Notes: generated from the sequence alone by a model not told the origin. DNA of 60,105 nt from Bacillota bacterium (GCA_023396225.1 JAEWWT010000022.1:1-60105), one strand, 5' to 3'. Counted from the stretch's first letter, positions 43,945 through 53,056 are shown. Numbers and translations are program-made.

Positions 43945-45456
43945 TTATTCTATTAATTCACTAATAAAACCTACTATACTTGCTATAATTACAATCGCTA
44001 TTACAATTAATGAGATTGCAATAATTAAATCATTCCGTTTCATCTGTTCTATTTTAGCTTTTTCAGCCTTTTTAGCTTCATCTTTCTGATGTATTATTTG
44101 TTCTTTTTTTTGTTCAACATATTCTGTTAAGCTTTTATTTAATCTGTCGTAATAAAATTTATCAATCTCAGATTTACTATTGAAATGAATTGAAGTTTCT
44201 TGTGGGGAAATTTTACTTAAAAAATTAGTGTAATCATAAATATTAACAAGTGTACTTAAATCTTCATCCGAAATAATAGATTTTATTGTTGATGAAGAAA
44301 TAGAACTAATAGATTCTGGTGTAAGATTCAATATATCATCGCCTAAGTTGTCTATAATACTATTGCATTTACTTACGTCTAAAATCATTATTTTGATTTT
44401 GTTATATTCTTCTATCAATTTCATATACTTTTGTTCAGCAAATTCATTCCATATTTTCTTTTCATCATTTTCTTGAATAATAGATAGTGAACGAACATAA
44501 TTCTTTATTATAGTTACTTGTTTAGTTACGTTGGTTGAATCATTCCCATATATCATAGATGTTATTTTATCAATTAACAAATCATATTGTTTATACAATT
44601 TTGCAGTTTCGAATGTTGGTATATCCATAATACTAGTATTAGTTGCATTCAAATAAACTTCTACATTAAAAGGGCAAGTAATAAACGCTTGTTCTAAAAC
44701 TGGTAATTTATCATTTACTAACTCTAAATTCTTAAGCAAATTATTGGATTTTTTTATATCTACATAATTTAAAGCTATCTCATTAAATTTATCGTTATTA
44801 ATCATATCTTGTAAATATTTATCTAACAACGAATATGAAAACATAGTCAAAGCAGTTTCCATATTAGGAATATATGTATCATATATATATCTTGTCTCTT
44901 GATTTAATCTTAATGACTCTCCACTTTTTGAAATTGATTGTATTTGCTTTTTAAAACTCTCTTCAGCTTTATCATGTTGTTTTGAAAGTATAGAATACTC
45001 AATTGCTGATGCTGTAGCTAACGTAATTACACTATCTGAAAATACTTGCATTCCGTTACCAGTTATAGTAGATGTAGAATTCTGTTCTGCAATTGCGACA
45101 TTATCAATAAAATCGTTAAATTCTTGAATTTGAAATGAAGCAAAAGCAGAAATTAATTCTTTAATAACTTCTAAATATGCCTCATACCCTTTGTTGTTAG
45201 TTACATATTCATCTATTGTTTTATTAAAAATGTTATTTTCACATAATTTTTTAATTATTTTCTCTGCTTGTTTATTAAAATCATTCAATAAGTCTGGATA
45301 ATCTAATGATGACATATTACTTACTTTAAGTTTTTCAGCAAAAGATGACAAAAGCTCAGTTCTAATACTTTCAACTAATTCTAATAAATCTAAATAATTT
45401 AAAACATCAATTGGAATCTGATAGCTTTTTCCTAGAAAAATAACGTCATTCATCAT
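43945..45456 (-). CDS. Tail-anchored hypothetical protein
   Basis: I do not recognise this 503-residue protein. It is helical and acidic, with coiled-coil stretches. A Lys/Glu-rich helix (about 440-470) leads to a single C-terminal membrane segment (about 475-497), so most of it should face the cytoplasm. It is the first gene inside the presumed tRNA-integrated element. Confidence 0.55.
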   Translation of the reverse strand: MMNDVIFLGKSYQIPIDVLNYLDLLELVESIRTELLSSFAEKLKVSNMSSLDYPDLLNDFNKQAEKIIKKLCENNIFNKTIDEYVTNNKGYEAYLEVIKELISAFASFQIQEFNDFIDNVAIAEQNSTSTITGNGMQVFSDSVITLATASAIEYSILSKQHDKAEESFKKQIQSISKSGESLRLNQETRYIYDTYIPNMETALTMFSYSLLDKYLQDMINNDKFNEIALNYVDIKKSNNLLKNLELVNDKLPVLEQAFITCPFNVEVYLNATNTSIMDIPTFETAKLYKQYDLLIDKITSMIYGNDSTNVTKQVTIIKNYVRSLSIIQENDEKKIWNEFAEQKYMKLIEEYNKIKIMILDVSKCNSIIDNLGDDILNLTPESISSISSSTIKSIISDEDLSTLVNIYDYTNFLSKISPQETSIHFNSKSEIDKFYYDRLNKSLTEYVEQKKEQIIHQKDEAKKAEKAKIEQMKRNDLIIAISLIVIAIVIIASIVGFISELIE

Positions 45457-45726
45457 GTATGTTTCTCCAATCAGTTAGCCATTTATATTCTTTTCTAAAC
45501 TGTATACAGTGAATCTTAATTTAAATTTTCATAGTAACATTCCCCTTTATTGTCTATTATTTCTAATAATATGATAAAACATTATAAGGGAAATGTCAAT
45601 ATAAATTTATTGCTTTTGGAAATCTTATAATACAGTCTCCTTTAAAACAACCCCAAAATCCACGTCTACAACGCATTCTAATTTCGACCTACAAACTATA
45701 CTCCTTAACTGCCAGAGCGTTAAATA

Positions 45727-45748
45727 TGCGTGTATATTGCGTGATTTT
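45727..45748 (+). repeat. GCGTGTAT-type element-end repeat, left
   Basis: The word GCGTGTATWTTRCGTGATTT occurs here and at 48907-48926 with two differences. The pair brackets four genes including an excisionase, and may mark arms or ends of a small integrated unit. The rest of 45457-46048 has only a hairpin near 45900-45940. Confidence 0.35.
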
Positions 45749-46048
45749 GCTATGCATTTTATTATAGTAATTAAAATATGATTATCAGGTTTCACCATTT
45801 TTGGGGAGACTTTGTTACCTCTTCTCCAGAATCATAATAAATAGCATTAAATTTCAAACGCTAAATTTTATAGGGTAATTTATCATTTAATTAAGCAGAG
45901 CCTTGAAAACTCTTATTTAAATAAAGGTTTTGAGGCTATTTAAGGGTGTAGATAATATTGTTTCCTATTATAGATATTTTTTGTAATAAATACTTGTAAT
46001 TCGTAGAATTGGTGGTATAATGGAAATAAAAAGGGATGGTGTTGGTAA

Positions 46049-46459
46049 ATGTCTACAACTGAATATGTTTCAAAAGTATATGAAATTAATAGTAAGAATT
46101 TATTAGAAGAAGCAGACGGAAAAGACAATTTGGGAATGCAAGTATATCACAAAATATTGAATACTGCTGAACATTTAAAATTAAAACAAATTGTTCCTAT
46201 TTGCGATGAAGAAGGAACGAAAAAATTATTAGCTATACATGAGCAAGATACAAATTTGATAAAATGTACTATAATTATGGACGATGACCCAGAACTTGAA
46301 TATACTCTATATCTTACTGCACCACAAATTAAACTCATTAATGATTTAGGTACAATGAAATATAATGCTGTAAAGTATGAAGTTAATGAAATTATACCGT
46401 GTTTTGATTGTGAAAGTGACAATTTACACTGTGAAATATACCTAACACTAGAAAAATAA
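46049..46459 (+). CDS. Hypothetical protein
   Basis: This 136-residue acidic protein has no membrane segment and no recognised domain. It has a beta-rich middle (IVPICDEEGTKKLLAIHEQD) and a Cys pair near the end (CFDCES). It is followed at 21 bases by the SHOCT protein and probably shares its transcript. Confidence 0.45.
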   Translation: MSTTEYVSKVYEINSKNLLEEADGKDNLGMQVYHKILNTAEHLKLKQIVPICDEEGTKKLLAIHEQDTNLIKCTIIMDDDPELEYTLYLTAPQIKLINDLGTMKYNAVKYEVNEIIPCFDCESDNLHCEIYLTLEK

Positions 46460-46480
46460 AATGAATGAAAAGGTGTTAAT

Positions 46481-47500
46481 GTGAATAAAAAAGAAGTTAT
46501 TTCAAAAGTAGGAATGATGTTTTTTATTATTGCTGCTATTTCATTTTTAATTATAATATTTTTTTCTGAAATGATAGGTGATGGTACTAATTTAGCGAAA
46601 TTTCTTGTTATTCTTTGTTTATTTAGCGTTTTGGGGTTAATTGTATCATTAGTTATAAGTAAAAATATAGATGAAACTGTTAGGCAAGAAAATGAAATTA
46701 AACAAAAAGAAATTGCTCATTCTAGAGAAGCCATAGTTAATGAAAAAATAAATTATTACAAAAATAAACTTAAAGAAGAAATGGATGTTTTAGTAAGTGA
46801 GGGTTTTGATTATACAAAAGTAAAAAGTGAAGAATTATCATTTAAAGATTCCTATGGTTATTACTGCTATTGCTATTGTTTTACTAATGATAATAAATTT
46901 TGCATATTACAAAAATGGGATTCAGTTGAACAACAAATAGATACAGCGGTTAAGGTCTACTACGGAAATGATTTTTATAATAGTATAGATAAAAGCAAAA
47001 TTAATAATTTTATCATTTATAGTATATCAATTCCATTAGATGATATAGAATACTTTCAATTAACAGGAGAGAAACACATAACAACATCAATATCAGGTGG
47101 TGCTGTTACTGGCGGTGGTTCATCGCTTAAAGGTGCTATTGTTGGCGGAGCGATTGCAGGAGGTGCAGGTGCAGTAATTGGAAGCAGAAAACAAACTCGG
47201 GTTAGTGAAATTAAAACTCATACTAATGTTTTTGATAATAGACAAGTAGAGTTAATTTATAAAAAAGATGATAAAATTTCTCATATGATTTTTTCTGTCT
47301 ATTCATTTGATGTATTTAAATCTGTTATTCCAGAAAAAGAATATGCGTATGTAATTGCACATAATCAAAAAAACCAAAACGAAACATCTTCAACTTCTAT
47401 TAAAGATAGGCTAAAACAACTTAATGAGTTGAAAAATGATGGCTTAATTAAAGATGATGAATATGAATTAAAACGAAATGAATTATTGAATCAAGTTTAA
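46481..47500 (+). CDS. Membrane protein with glycine zipper and C-terminal SHOCT domain
   Basis: Two membrane segments at the N-terminus (about 10-32, 38-60), a charged coil, a soluble domain, a glycine-zipper stretch (GAIVGGAIAGGAGAVIG, about 223-239) and a C-terminal SHOCT motif (LKQLNELKNDGLIKDDEYELKRNELL, about 311-336). SHOCT ends often mediate oligomerisation of membrane or phage-related proteins. The specific role is unknown. Confidence 0.65.
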   Translation: MNKKEVISKVGMMFFIIAAISFLIIIFFSEMIGDGTNLAKFLVILCLFSVLGLIVSLVISKNIDETVRQENEIKQKEIAHSREAIVNEKINYYKNKLKEEMDVLVSEGFDYTKVKSEELSFKDSYGYYCYCYCFTNDNKFCILQKWDSVEQQIDTAVKVYYGNDFYNSIDKSKINNFIIYSISIPLDDIEYFQLTGEKHITTSISGGAVTGGGSSLKGAIVGGAIAGGAGAVIGSRKQTRVSEIKTHTNVFDNRQVELIYKKDDKISHMIFSVYSFDVFKSVIPEKEYAYVIAHNQKNQNETSSTSIKDRLKQLNELKNDGLIKDDEYELKRNELLNQV

Positions 47501-47511
47501 ATTTATACATA

Positions 47512-47550
47512 AATAACCAGTAACCAAAAACGGCTACTGGTTATTTTTTA
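47512..47550 (+). terminator. Intrinsic terminator
   Basis: AATAACCAGTA and TACTGGTTATT form an 11-bp stem followed by six T. From here to 47948 I see no gene. Confidence 0.8.
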
Positions 47551-47948
47551 TGCAATAATAATTTTATGAATGCACTTTTTTCACGCATTTTAAATTAGTT
47601 TTTTGTACTTACTAATTATATATATTCAACAAAATTTCAAAGCAATCAATTCAAGCGTTTATACAATATGTCCTAAATGTAATGATTGTAGTAGTGAATA
47701 AGAGCTATAGAACGGTTATAAATAATACAAAATGCTTTTCAATATTAATTAGTTTTTTAATACCATCCCCATTATAAGTATAGCAAAAAATATCTCAAAA
47801 AACAATTCGTATACTAAATAATATTTTATGAAAATGTTCACCTATAATGTCAATTGAAAATTTATTATTATTCCGTTAGAATATAGATGTTGTGAAATAG
47901 GAATAGGTATATGACATTATGAAAAAATAAAGGAGCTATATATTATAT

Positions 47949-48107
47949 ATGAATGATATGGAATATTACATAATATTATCTAATTTTGATAAATTACTGA
48001 AAGCAAAAATTATAAATGAAACAGAATATTCAAAAGCAATTAGTCTTCTTAATAATAAATATAAGGTAATTGCTGATATAGATAAAATTAAAAGACAGGA
48101 GAAATAA
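47949..48107 (+). CDS. Small SHOCT-like protein
   Basis: The 52-residue product (FDKLLKAKIINETEYSKAISLLNNKY) resembles a lone SHOCT or a small element-control protein often found just before excisionases. The stop is 2 bases before the next start. AAGGAG lies 12 bases before the ATG. Confidence 0.5.
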   Translation: MNDMEYYIILSNFDKLLKAKIINETEYSKAISLLNNKYKVIADIDKIKRQEK

Positions 48108-48109
48108 AT

Positions 48110-48295
48110 ATGGATAAACAATTTTTATCAGTTAAGGATATTCAAAATTATATCGGATGTGGCAGGAATAAAGCTTATTCAATCATTAACTCAAATGGCT
48201 TTCCAAAAATTAGAATAGGTAAGCAGTTTTATGTGCCAGAATCTGATTTTGAAAAATGGGTGAATAGGAATATAGGCAAGAAAGTTTTATTGTAA
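48110..48295 (+). CDS. xis: Excisionase-family helix-turn-helix protein
   Basis: The 61 residues (LSVKDIQNYIGCGRNKAYSIINS..KIRIGKQFYVPESDFEKWV) are the standard excisionase/MerR-type domain found next to integrases. No integrase follows, so the element has either lost it or relies on one outside the window. Confidence 0.8.
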   Translation: MDKQFLSVKDIQNYIGCGRNKAYSIINSNGFPKIRIGKQFYVPESDFEKWVNRNIGKKVLL

Positions 48296-48471
48296 TATTT
48301 CTTTGGGGTTTATTTAGGTGAAATCATAATGGCTGCAAAGTGAGGTGATTTTTATAAATTATTAATTTAGATAAAAAATTTAAGGAGGCTGAGAAAAGTA
48401 CAGAAAACCAGCTGGAAACTAATCTGCAAAGCGGTGTGAGTTTTAATTAAAAAAGAAAGAAGTGTGGTAAA

Positions 48472-48609
48472 ATGGCTGATACAATTAATAAATCCGATAC
48501 AACAATTAAGAAACCTAAAAGAAAAAGACTTACAAAAGATGATATAAAAATAGTAATACATGGTTTACCTCAAACACCAGAGGAAAAGAAAAAGTTTGAC
48601 CAAATATAA
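48472..48609 (+). CDS. Small basic hypothetical protein
   Basis: A 45-residue Lys-rich frame, ending where a second frame (48612-48742, NEENGEHRYKATW..) takes over. It may be the intact 5' part of a frameshifted gene. The remaining bases of 48296-48944 show no supported gene. Confidence 0.35.
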   Translation: MADTINKSDTTIKKPKRKRLTKDDIKIVIHGLPQTPEEKKKFDQI

Positions 48610-48905
48610 CGAGGAAAACGGAGAGCATCGCTATAAGGCTACATGGCAGTCAAACATAAAGCCAGTGAGTGTTTGTGTTACAATGCTTGATACTAAGGGT
48701 ATGTTACTGCCGTATGTGTTCCGCTATGGATATGCAATATAGCAAATTGAGCAATAATCTTGTTATATTTCAGCTAATAAGAGCGTTGGTTATATTCATC
48801 ATTAAATCCTATTAATCAACGCTCATATAGCTAATTTGAACGCATTTTTAAGCGTGTAGGCTTGTTATGGGTAAAAGTATACTACTAAATTTAACGTGCC
48901 TAATT

Positions 48906-48927
48906 TGCGTGTATTTTACGTGATTTC
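48906..48927 (+). repeat. GCGTGTAT-type element-end repeat, right
   Basis: Partner of the repeat at 45727-45748, same orientation. Confidence 0.35.
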
Positions 48928-48944
48928 AAAGGGGTGATGATTGA

Positions 48945-49118
48945 TTGAATGAGTACAATATAAATGATATTTTAAGGGTTGCATCGGAGAATACTAAAAA
49001 AGATTTTAGGCAGGTCAGAGATAGGTTTTATAATGGGCTGAAGCAGGAAGATGAGTTACCGCCAATGTGCCTTTTAGATGTTGAAATGTATGGGCAAAAG
49101 GAAAAGGCTGATTGTTAG
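48945..49118 (+). CDS. Small hypothetical protein
   Basis: 57 residues from a TTG after GGGGTGATG, since no ATG is in frame: NEYNINDILRVASENTKKDF. The frame reads like a real acidic helical protein. The terminator at 49102-49128 overlaps its end. Confidence 0.35.
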   Translation: MNEYNINDILRVASENTKKDFRQVRDRFYNGLKQEDELPPMCLLDVEMYGQKEKADC

Positions 49119-49128
49119 TCAGCCTTTT
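49102..49128. terminator. Bidirectional terminator
   Basis: AAAAGGCTGA and TCAGCCTTTT form a perfect 10-bp stem between the small gene and the convergent XRE gene, with A/T tracts on both sides. Confidence 0.75.
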
Positions 49129-49148
49129 ATTATTATAATATTTACAAA

Positions 49149-50156
49149 TTAAATTAGTGTCAATTTCTCTGTTTTAGGGGCATTTTCAGAATATTTTTTA
49201 ACGGTTGATACCACATCTTTCATAAAATTCCTTTTAGTTTCGACATCAAAATCTTTAAGAGGTGAAATATCGATTCCTATAAAAGCCATAGTAAGAGATA
49301 AATCAGCTTTTAAATTCTTTAACAAAGAAGTTAACTTATCATTTGAATACATAATGTCAAAATCTGAAAAAGTAGATAATCCACCCAAAATATCACCTAA
49401 TAATTTTCGATTTATTTTATCAAAATCTGTTAAAATCTCTTCAACTTCAACTTCACTATGAGATTGACTTAATCTTTCTCGTTGTTCTCTTATTGTATAG
49501 AATTTAAAATCATATAATGTGTTAAGAGTTTTTTCCGTTATGATATTATTATCTGAATATAAAAATTTATTTAAATTGAATAAAAATGCGTTTAGTGTTA
49601 CAAAATTACATTCTGTTTGTTTTTTTTGCAAGATTCTTTCAATTTCTTCATATGACATTTCAATAAATATACAGGTTTTTTCATTAATCGTATGCCAAAG
49701 ATTAACTCCTTTGTCTTTGAAAAGTTTTTTATCGCATGGAATATCCTCATTTAGATTAACTCTTGCAACAATTTCAGCGATGGATTTATTTGCATTTATC
49801 AATACTTGATTGATATAATCAACCAAGTCAGATGGGACAGGTATTTTTCTTAAAACAGTATCAAAGTTTAAAAGCCAATCCTCCTCTTCTATTTCACTTT
49901 TTGTTAAGCTAATAGAACATTTAGCAATAAATTCATCAAAATGAATATTGAACTTTTCATTATCCTTAAAAATTGCATGAAAAATTTTATCTATTTCATC
50001 AATATCGATTTTTTTTATACTCCCACTTTCTAATTTTGAAATATAAGTATTACTTTTTCCTAAAATTTCTGAAAGACTTTTAGCTGTTATCTTATTTTCT
50101 TTTCTTAATTCTTTTAATGCTATTCCTAATTCTTCAGTAAATGTTATTTGTGGCAT
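49149..50156 (-). CDS. XRE-family regulator with long C-terminal domain
   Basis: Residues about 8-65 are a helix-turn-helix (LGIALKELRKENKITAKSLSEILGKSNTYISKLESG). The 270 residues behind it are acidic and helical and not recognised. It is transcribed away from the large right-hand gene block, from its own strong promoter, and could be the element's repressor. Confidence 0.7.
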   Translation of the reverse strand: MPQITFTEELGIALKELRKENKITAKSLSEILGKSNTYISKLESGSIKKIDIDEIDKIFHAIFKDNEKFNIHFDEFIAKCSISLTKSEIEEEDWLLNFDTVLRKIPVPSDLVDYINQVLINANKSIAEIVARVNLNEDIPCDKKLFKDKGVNLWHTINEKTCIFIEMSYEEIERILQKKQTECNFVTLNAFLFNLNKFLYSDNNIITEKTLNTLYDFKFYTIREQRERLSQSHSEVEVEEILTDFDKINRKLLGDILGGLSTFSDFDIMYSNDKLTSLLKNLKADLSLTMAFIGIDISPLKDFDVETKRNFMKDVVSTVKKYSENAPKTEKLTLI

Positions 50157-50176
50157 TTAAATCACTCCTTATATAT

Positions 50177-50205
50177 ATTATAGAGCAAATTATTGATAAT
50201 GTCAA
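50177..50205 (-). promoter_or_regulatory. Promoter of the XRE gene
   Basis: Minus strand TTGACA (50200-50205), 17 bp, TATAAT (50177-50182), consensus in both boxes, about 20 bases from the start codon. Confidence 0.75.
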
Positions 50206-50279
50206 TACTTTATAATAAATAGAATTAATAATATTAGAATTCAATTATAATAATAATTCAATTATTTATGGAATATAAC

Positions 50280-50308
50280 TTGACAAAATAGAATATTCGT
50301 GATATAGT
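50280..50308 (+). promoter_or_regulatory. Divergent promoter of the right-hand block
   Basis: TTGACA (50280-50285), 17 bp, TATAGT (50303-50308). It points right, toward the short ORF at 50337 and the orphan genes beyond, 75 bases from the XRE promoter; one regulator could cover both. Confidence 0.7.
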
Positions 50309-50336
50309 ATAAATGCAAGGGGGAAAAGCAAATGAA

Positions 50337-50435
50337 ATGGACATAGTTACCAAGTTGAGACAAAACAAAAAAGCTTTAACCAGTGAGATGGTTAAAGCTC
50401 ATGAGCGTGTAGTTGTACTAAAAACACTATGCTAA
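50337..50435 (+). CDS. Short ORF under the divergent promoter
   Basis: A 32-residue frame (MDIVTKLRQNKKALTSEMVK..) starts 29 bases after the -10, with AGGGGGAA upstream. It is hydrophilic and lies wholly inside the region copied by the opposite-strand RNA. It could be a leader peptide or a chance frame. Confidence 0.3.
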   Translation: MDIVTKLRQNKKALTSEMVKAHERVVVLKTLC

Positions 50436-50478
50436 ACAATTCTAGCAACAAAAAGAGTGTGCTAAATATTTACTTATT
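50366..50478 (-). ncRNA. Candidate ~110-nt antisense RNA
   Basis: Minus-strand promoter TTGCAT (50508-50513), 17 bp, TATAAT (50485-50490). The transcript would end at the stem AGCTTTAACCA/TGGTTAAAGCT (50372-50399) followed by six U. It is antisense to the leader of the right-hand block, so it may control that block. The layout repeats the convergent RNA units at the left end of the window. Confidence 0.55.
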
Positions 50479-50557
50479 AAAATTATTATACCATACTTAA
50501 TTGCGAAATGCAATGGTTTTTGTTGCTATACAACTATATTCCAAGGAGGAATATGTT

Positions 50558-50845
50558 ATGGAAAAAAACGCTACCTACGAAGAGCTAAAAAGTTTAAAAA
50601 GACAAGTTGATATAAGAGTTACTCAATTAAAAAGATTGAGAGACACTTTTTATCAAAACATTAATTCAGGTTCAAAAATATCTGTAACTATAAAAGGCTT
50701 ATATCAAAGAAGATTTAATATTCAAGACGATTTGCTGAAGCTTTTATTAGAATTCGATGATTCACGTAATTTGGAAAATGAAATAAAGCTATTAGAAGCT
50801 TACTCAAAAAATATTACGGATATCATTGACGAAAGCAACAATTAA
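50558..50845 (+). CDS. Hypothetical coiled-coil protein
   Basis: The start is the ATG after AAGGAGG at 50558, not the earlier frame start. The 95 residues are helical and highly charged (YEELKSLKRQVDIRVTQLKRLRDTF). No family is recognised. Confidence 0.5.
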   Translation: MEKNATYEELKSLKRQVDIRVTQLKRLRDTFYQNINSGSKISVTIKGLYQRRFNIQDDLLKLLLEFDDSRNLENEIKLLEAYSKNITDIIDESNN

Positions 50846-50853
50846 CAACAAAA

Positions 50854-50893
50854 GGTTCAAAGGTCAGCGGATTTTTCGCTGACTGCCTGAACC
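50854..50893 (+). other. Nested hairpin between two orphan genes
   Basis: GTCAGCG/CGCTGAC lies inside GGTTCA/TGAACC, with only a short T-run. It could be a processing site or partial terminator. A similar strong hairpin without T-run is at 51511-51540, behind the next gene. Confidence 0.45.
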
Positions 50894-50932
50894 AACATAA
50901 AATTAAAACAAAATTTAAAGGAGAATTATTTT

Positions 50933-51496
50933 ATGACAATTTATAACAACAATAACGAGGTTATTTTTACAAGAGATATTTTGAAAGACGAAAATATCTA
51001 TTTTGATACTGATGATATTAAAATAGGCGAACATGGGTTGATGATACCGTTAGCTTGTTTAAATGATAAAGTATATGACAGCGTTCAATCAGTTGTTGAT
51101 GAAGTCGGTTTAAAAAAAGGCTGGTTACTTATGGATGGAGATAAAACTGGAACAATTATTGAAATAAACCTTAATGGCAACAATGAGTATAACATAGATT
51201 TGTTAGTATGCTGTTTCCCGCTAATTTTACCAAAGTCAAAGCAGAAAAGTGTACTTAGTAATTTAAAAACAGATGAAGAAAATGAAGCAATGAAAAAGTT
51301 CTTCAAGGAATCAGAAAAATTTGATATTGAAACACTTGATACAGTAAAGTTGAAAATCGAATTAAGTACCGAAGAAAAAGATTATCTCTTATGGCATACT
51401 TTAAAAAGTGTAAGCATGAACTGGTTTAATATGTTGGTGTCTGAAATGAAAAGAACTAATGACATTTCAAATATGCCAGTAATATTAAATGCTTAA
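50933..51496 (+). CDS. Hypothetical protein
   Basis: 187 residues, acidic, soluble, with a beta-rich first half and a helical second half. Not recognised. AAAGGAG precedes the ATG. It is one of the orphan block. Confidence 0.5.
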   Translation: MTIYNNNNEVIFTRDILKDENIYFDTDDIKIGEHGLMIPLACLNDKVYDSVQSVVDEVGLKKGWLLMDGDKTGTIIEINLNGNNEYNIDLLVCCFPLILPKSKQKSVLSNLKTDEENEAMKKFFKESEKFDIETLDTVKLKIELSTEEKDYLLWHTLKSVSMNWFNMLVSEMKRTNDISNMPVILNA

Positions 51497-51702
51497 TTAA
51501 ATAGAGGTTCATAGGGGTGCGGAGGAATCCGCATTCCTATTGAATCAATATAATGACGGACATACCCTCCGGCTACTTTACATCATCGAAGCTGATGATA
51601 ATTTTTCAGGAATAGTATGGTATTTGTATCTTACTCTCAGCAATGATTTTCAGCGCCGAACCGAACAATAAAAATAATAAATAAAGAAAGAAGAATAATA
51701 TA

Positions 51703-52056
51703 ATGAGTAAAAATACAGACGACAAATATATGACATGGATGTTTACAGATATGTTTTTAAGAAAAGCAATAAACGGAGGTAATTTCACGCATATTAGTTT
51801 TACACCAGTTGCAGAAGCTTTAAAAACTAATGCACCAAAAATCGAACAATCAGAAAAACTATTTCAAAAAGCAAGTTATGATTCTAGGAATTTTATCTTA
51901 ACAATTGAATCTAATGGCAATATTGAAACTTATACATTGCCAGAAGATTATAGGATGGAATTTGTTGACGGAAAAAAATCAAAAAGTAAATTTGACAGGA
52001 TTGCATTATGGACTGACAGCGATATGTTTATGTTTGATGCTAATAAAACTGCATAG
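51703..52056 (+). CDS. Hypothetical protein
   Basis: 117 residues, mixed charge, no membrane segment. Not recognised. A GAAAGAAG site precedes the ATG. The 200 bases before it contain the hairpin at 51511-51540 and nothing else. Confidence 0.45.
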   Translation: MSKNTDDKYMTWMFTDMFLRKAINGGNFTHISFTPVAEALKTNAPKIEQSEKLFQKASYDSRNFILTIESNGNIETYTLPEDYRMEFVDGKKSKSKFDRIALWTDSDMFMFDANKTA

Positions 52057-52085
52057 AGTTGATATTCTTTTTGTCTTTATTATTG

Positions 52086-52101
52086 GTATCCGATACCTAA
52101 A
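52086..52101 (+). repeat. 16-bp repeat GTATCCGATACCTAAA, left copy
   Basis: The identical word recurs at 52555-52570, where it forms the last codons of the gene in between. Its core GTATCCGATAC is nearly palindromic. It looks like the footprint of cassette insertion or duplication. Confidence 0.6.
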
Positions 52102-52128
52102 TAATTAATAATAGAGGAGTATTTATAA

Positions 52129-52569
52129 ATGGAAAATGAAGAAAAAGAAAAAAGAGGCAGACCTAAATTATGGAGTGATGAATATTATCATACGATGAAA
52201 TCTTTATACCAAACAGATAATAAAAGACATATTCAAAATCATTATTATGAAGCTCATGCGGTTGGTATTTTAAAAGATTATATAAAAAGAGGTAATGATA
52301 TTCCAAATATTGAGTATTTATATGATGAAACTGGATACGGGAAAATTACAACAAGCGTTTTAATTGAGTTAGGTAGATTAGAAGCGGATATATTGAAATT
52401 TACTAATGATATAAATCAAAGCGAAAGCTTTTTAATTACACTTGCAACTAATCTTTGCATAATTGCAAGTACAGAAAAATTATCAGTAAAACAAGCAGAA
52501 CGAATTGTAAGAGATAAAAGAAAAGAAATCAAACAGCTTTTCAATGCAAATAAAGTATCCGATACCTAA
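52129..52569 (+). CDS. Hypothetical protein with basic N-terminal motif
   Basis: The 146-residue protein starts with a Lys-Arg-Gly-Arg-Pro motif (EKRGRPKLW, about 7-15) like an AT-hook or a small DNA-binding element protein, followed by helices. The gene is bracketed by the 16-bp repeat and followed in frame by a ParB-like remnant. GAGGAG precedes the ATG. Confidence 0.5.
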   Translation: MENEEKEKRGRPKLWSDEYYHTMKSLYQTDNKRHIQNHYYEAHAVGILKDYIKRGNDIPNIEYLYDETGYGKITTSVLIELGRLEADILKFTNDINQSESFLITLATNLCIIASTEKLSVKQAERIVRDKRKEIKQLFNANKVSDT

Positions 52570-52570
52570 A
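52555..52570 (+). repeat. 16-bp repeat GTATCCGATACCTAAA, right copy
   Basis: Identical to 52086-52101; it includes the stop codon of the gene. Confidence 0.6.
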
Positions 52571-52572
52571 AT

Positions 52573-52890
52573 ATATTTGGTAGGTTTCTAGTTGAACTAG
52601 AGAGGATTTATGGAGTAAGACAAGGAAGTGCTTTTCAAAAAGCTGACTCTACAATGTCGACTCAGCTTTCACAAGAAGATTTATACACAGAATTAGGAAT
52701 AAGTAAAGATACATATTTGGGTTATAAAAAATTCACAACCCTTATTCCTGAATTTCAAGACCTTGTGACGAATGATACAATATCTGCAAGTGCTGCTTTA
52801 AAAGCAAATAACCAATTTATTCAAAGTTGTACGCTGTGTACAACCTTTTGCAAGATAGGAATTTCTAAAAGACGAAATTCGTCCTTTTGA
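52573..52890 (+). pseudogene. ParB-like gene remnant
   Basis: The frame shows a helix-turn-helix segment of ParB-family type (LSQEDLYTELGISKDTYLGYKKF then TLIPEFQDLVTNDTISASAAL). It has no start of its own, lacks the N-terminal ParB domain and breaks off into unrelated residues. The first methionine is at 52654. It may be what is left of a partition or regulatory gene disrupted by the cassette in front. Confidence 0.45.
52826..52844 (+). promoter_or_regulatory. GTAC-core palindrome, outlying copy
   Basis: GTTGTAC-GCTGT-GTACAAC is a perfect inverted repeat 100 bases upstream of the three-copy array, with the same GTAC core but other arms and spacing. Confidence 0.45.
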
Positions 52891-52943
52891 GAATTTTTAG
52901 TCCTTATATGGTTACTTATCCATAAAAATCATAATTAGCTTAT

Positions 52944-53056
52944 GTACATTCAAAATGTACAAGAATCAAAGAATAATGACCGTTTTAATGATTTTAGTAC
53001 ATTTGAAATGTACATGAATACACATTAATTACCATACCAGTACATGGAAAATGTAC
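52944..53056 (+). repeat. Three palindromes GTACATT-N3-AATGTAC before the polymerase operon
   Basis: Copies at 52944-52960, 52997-53013 and 53040-53056 share both arms (one mismatch in the third) and the three-base gap, while the gaps differ. They start 53 and 43 bases apart. No gene covers them, and 190 AT-rich bases with a TTAAAAAACAT hairpin (53127-53150) separate them from the next start. They are candidate binding sites for the winged-helix protein, or promoters of the encoded polymerase, or an origin. Confidence 0.6.
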
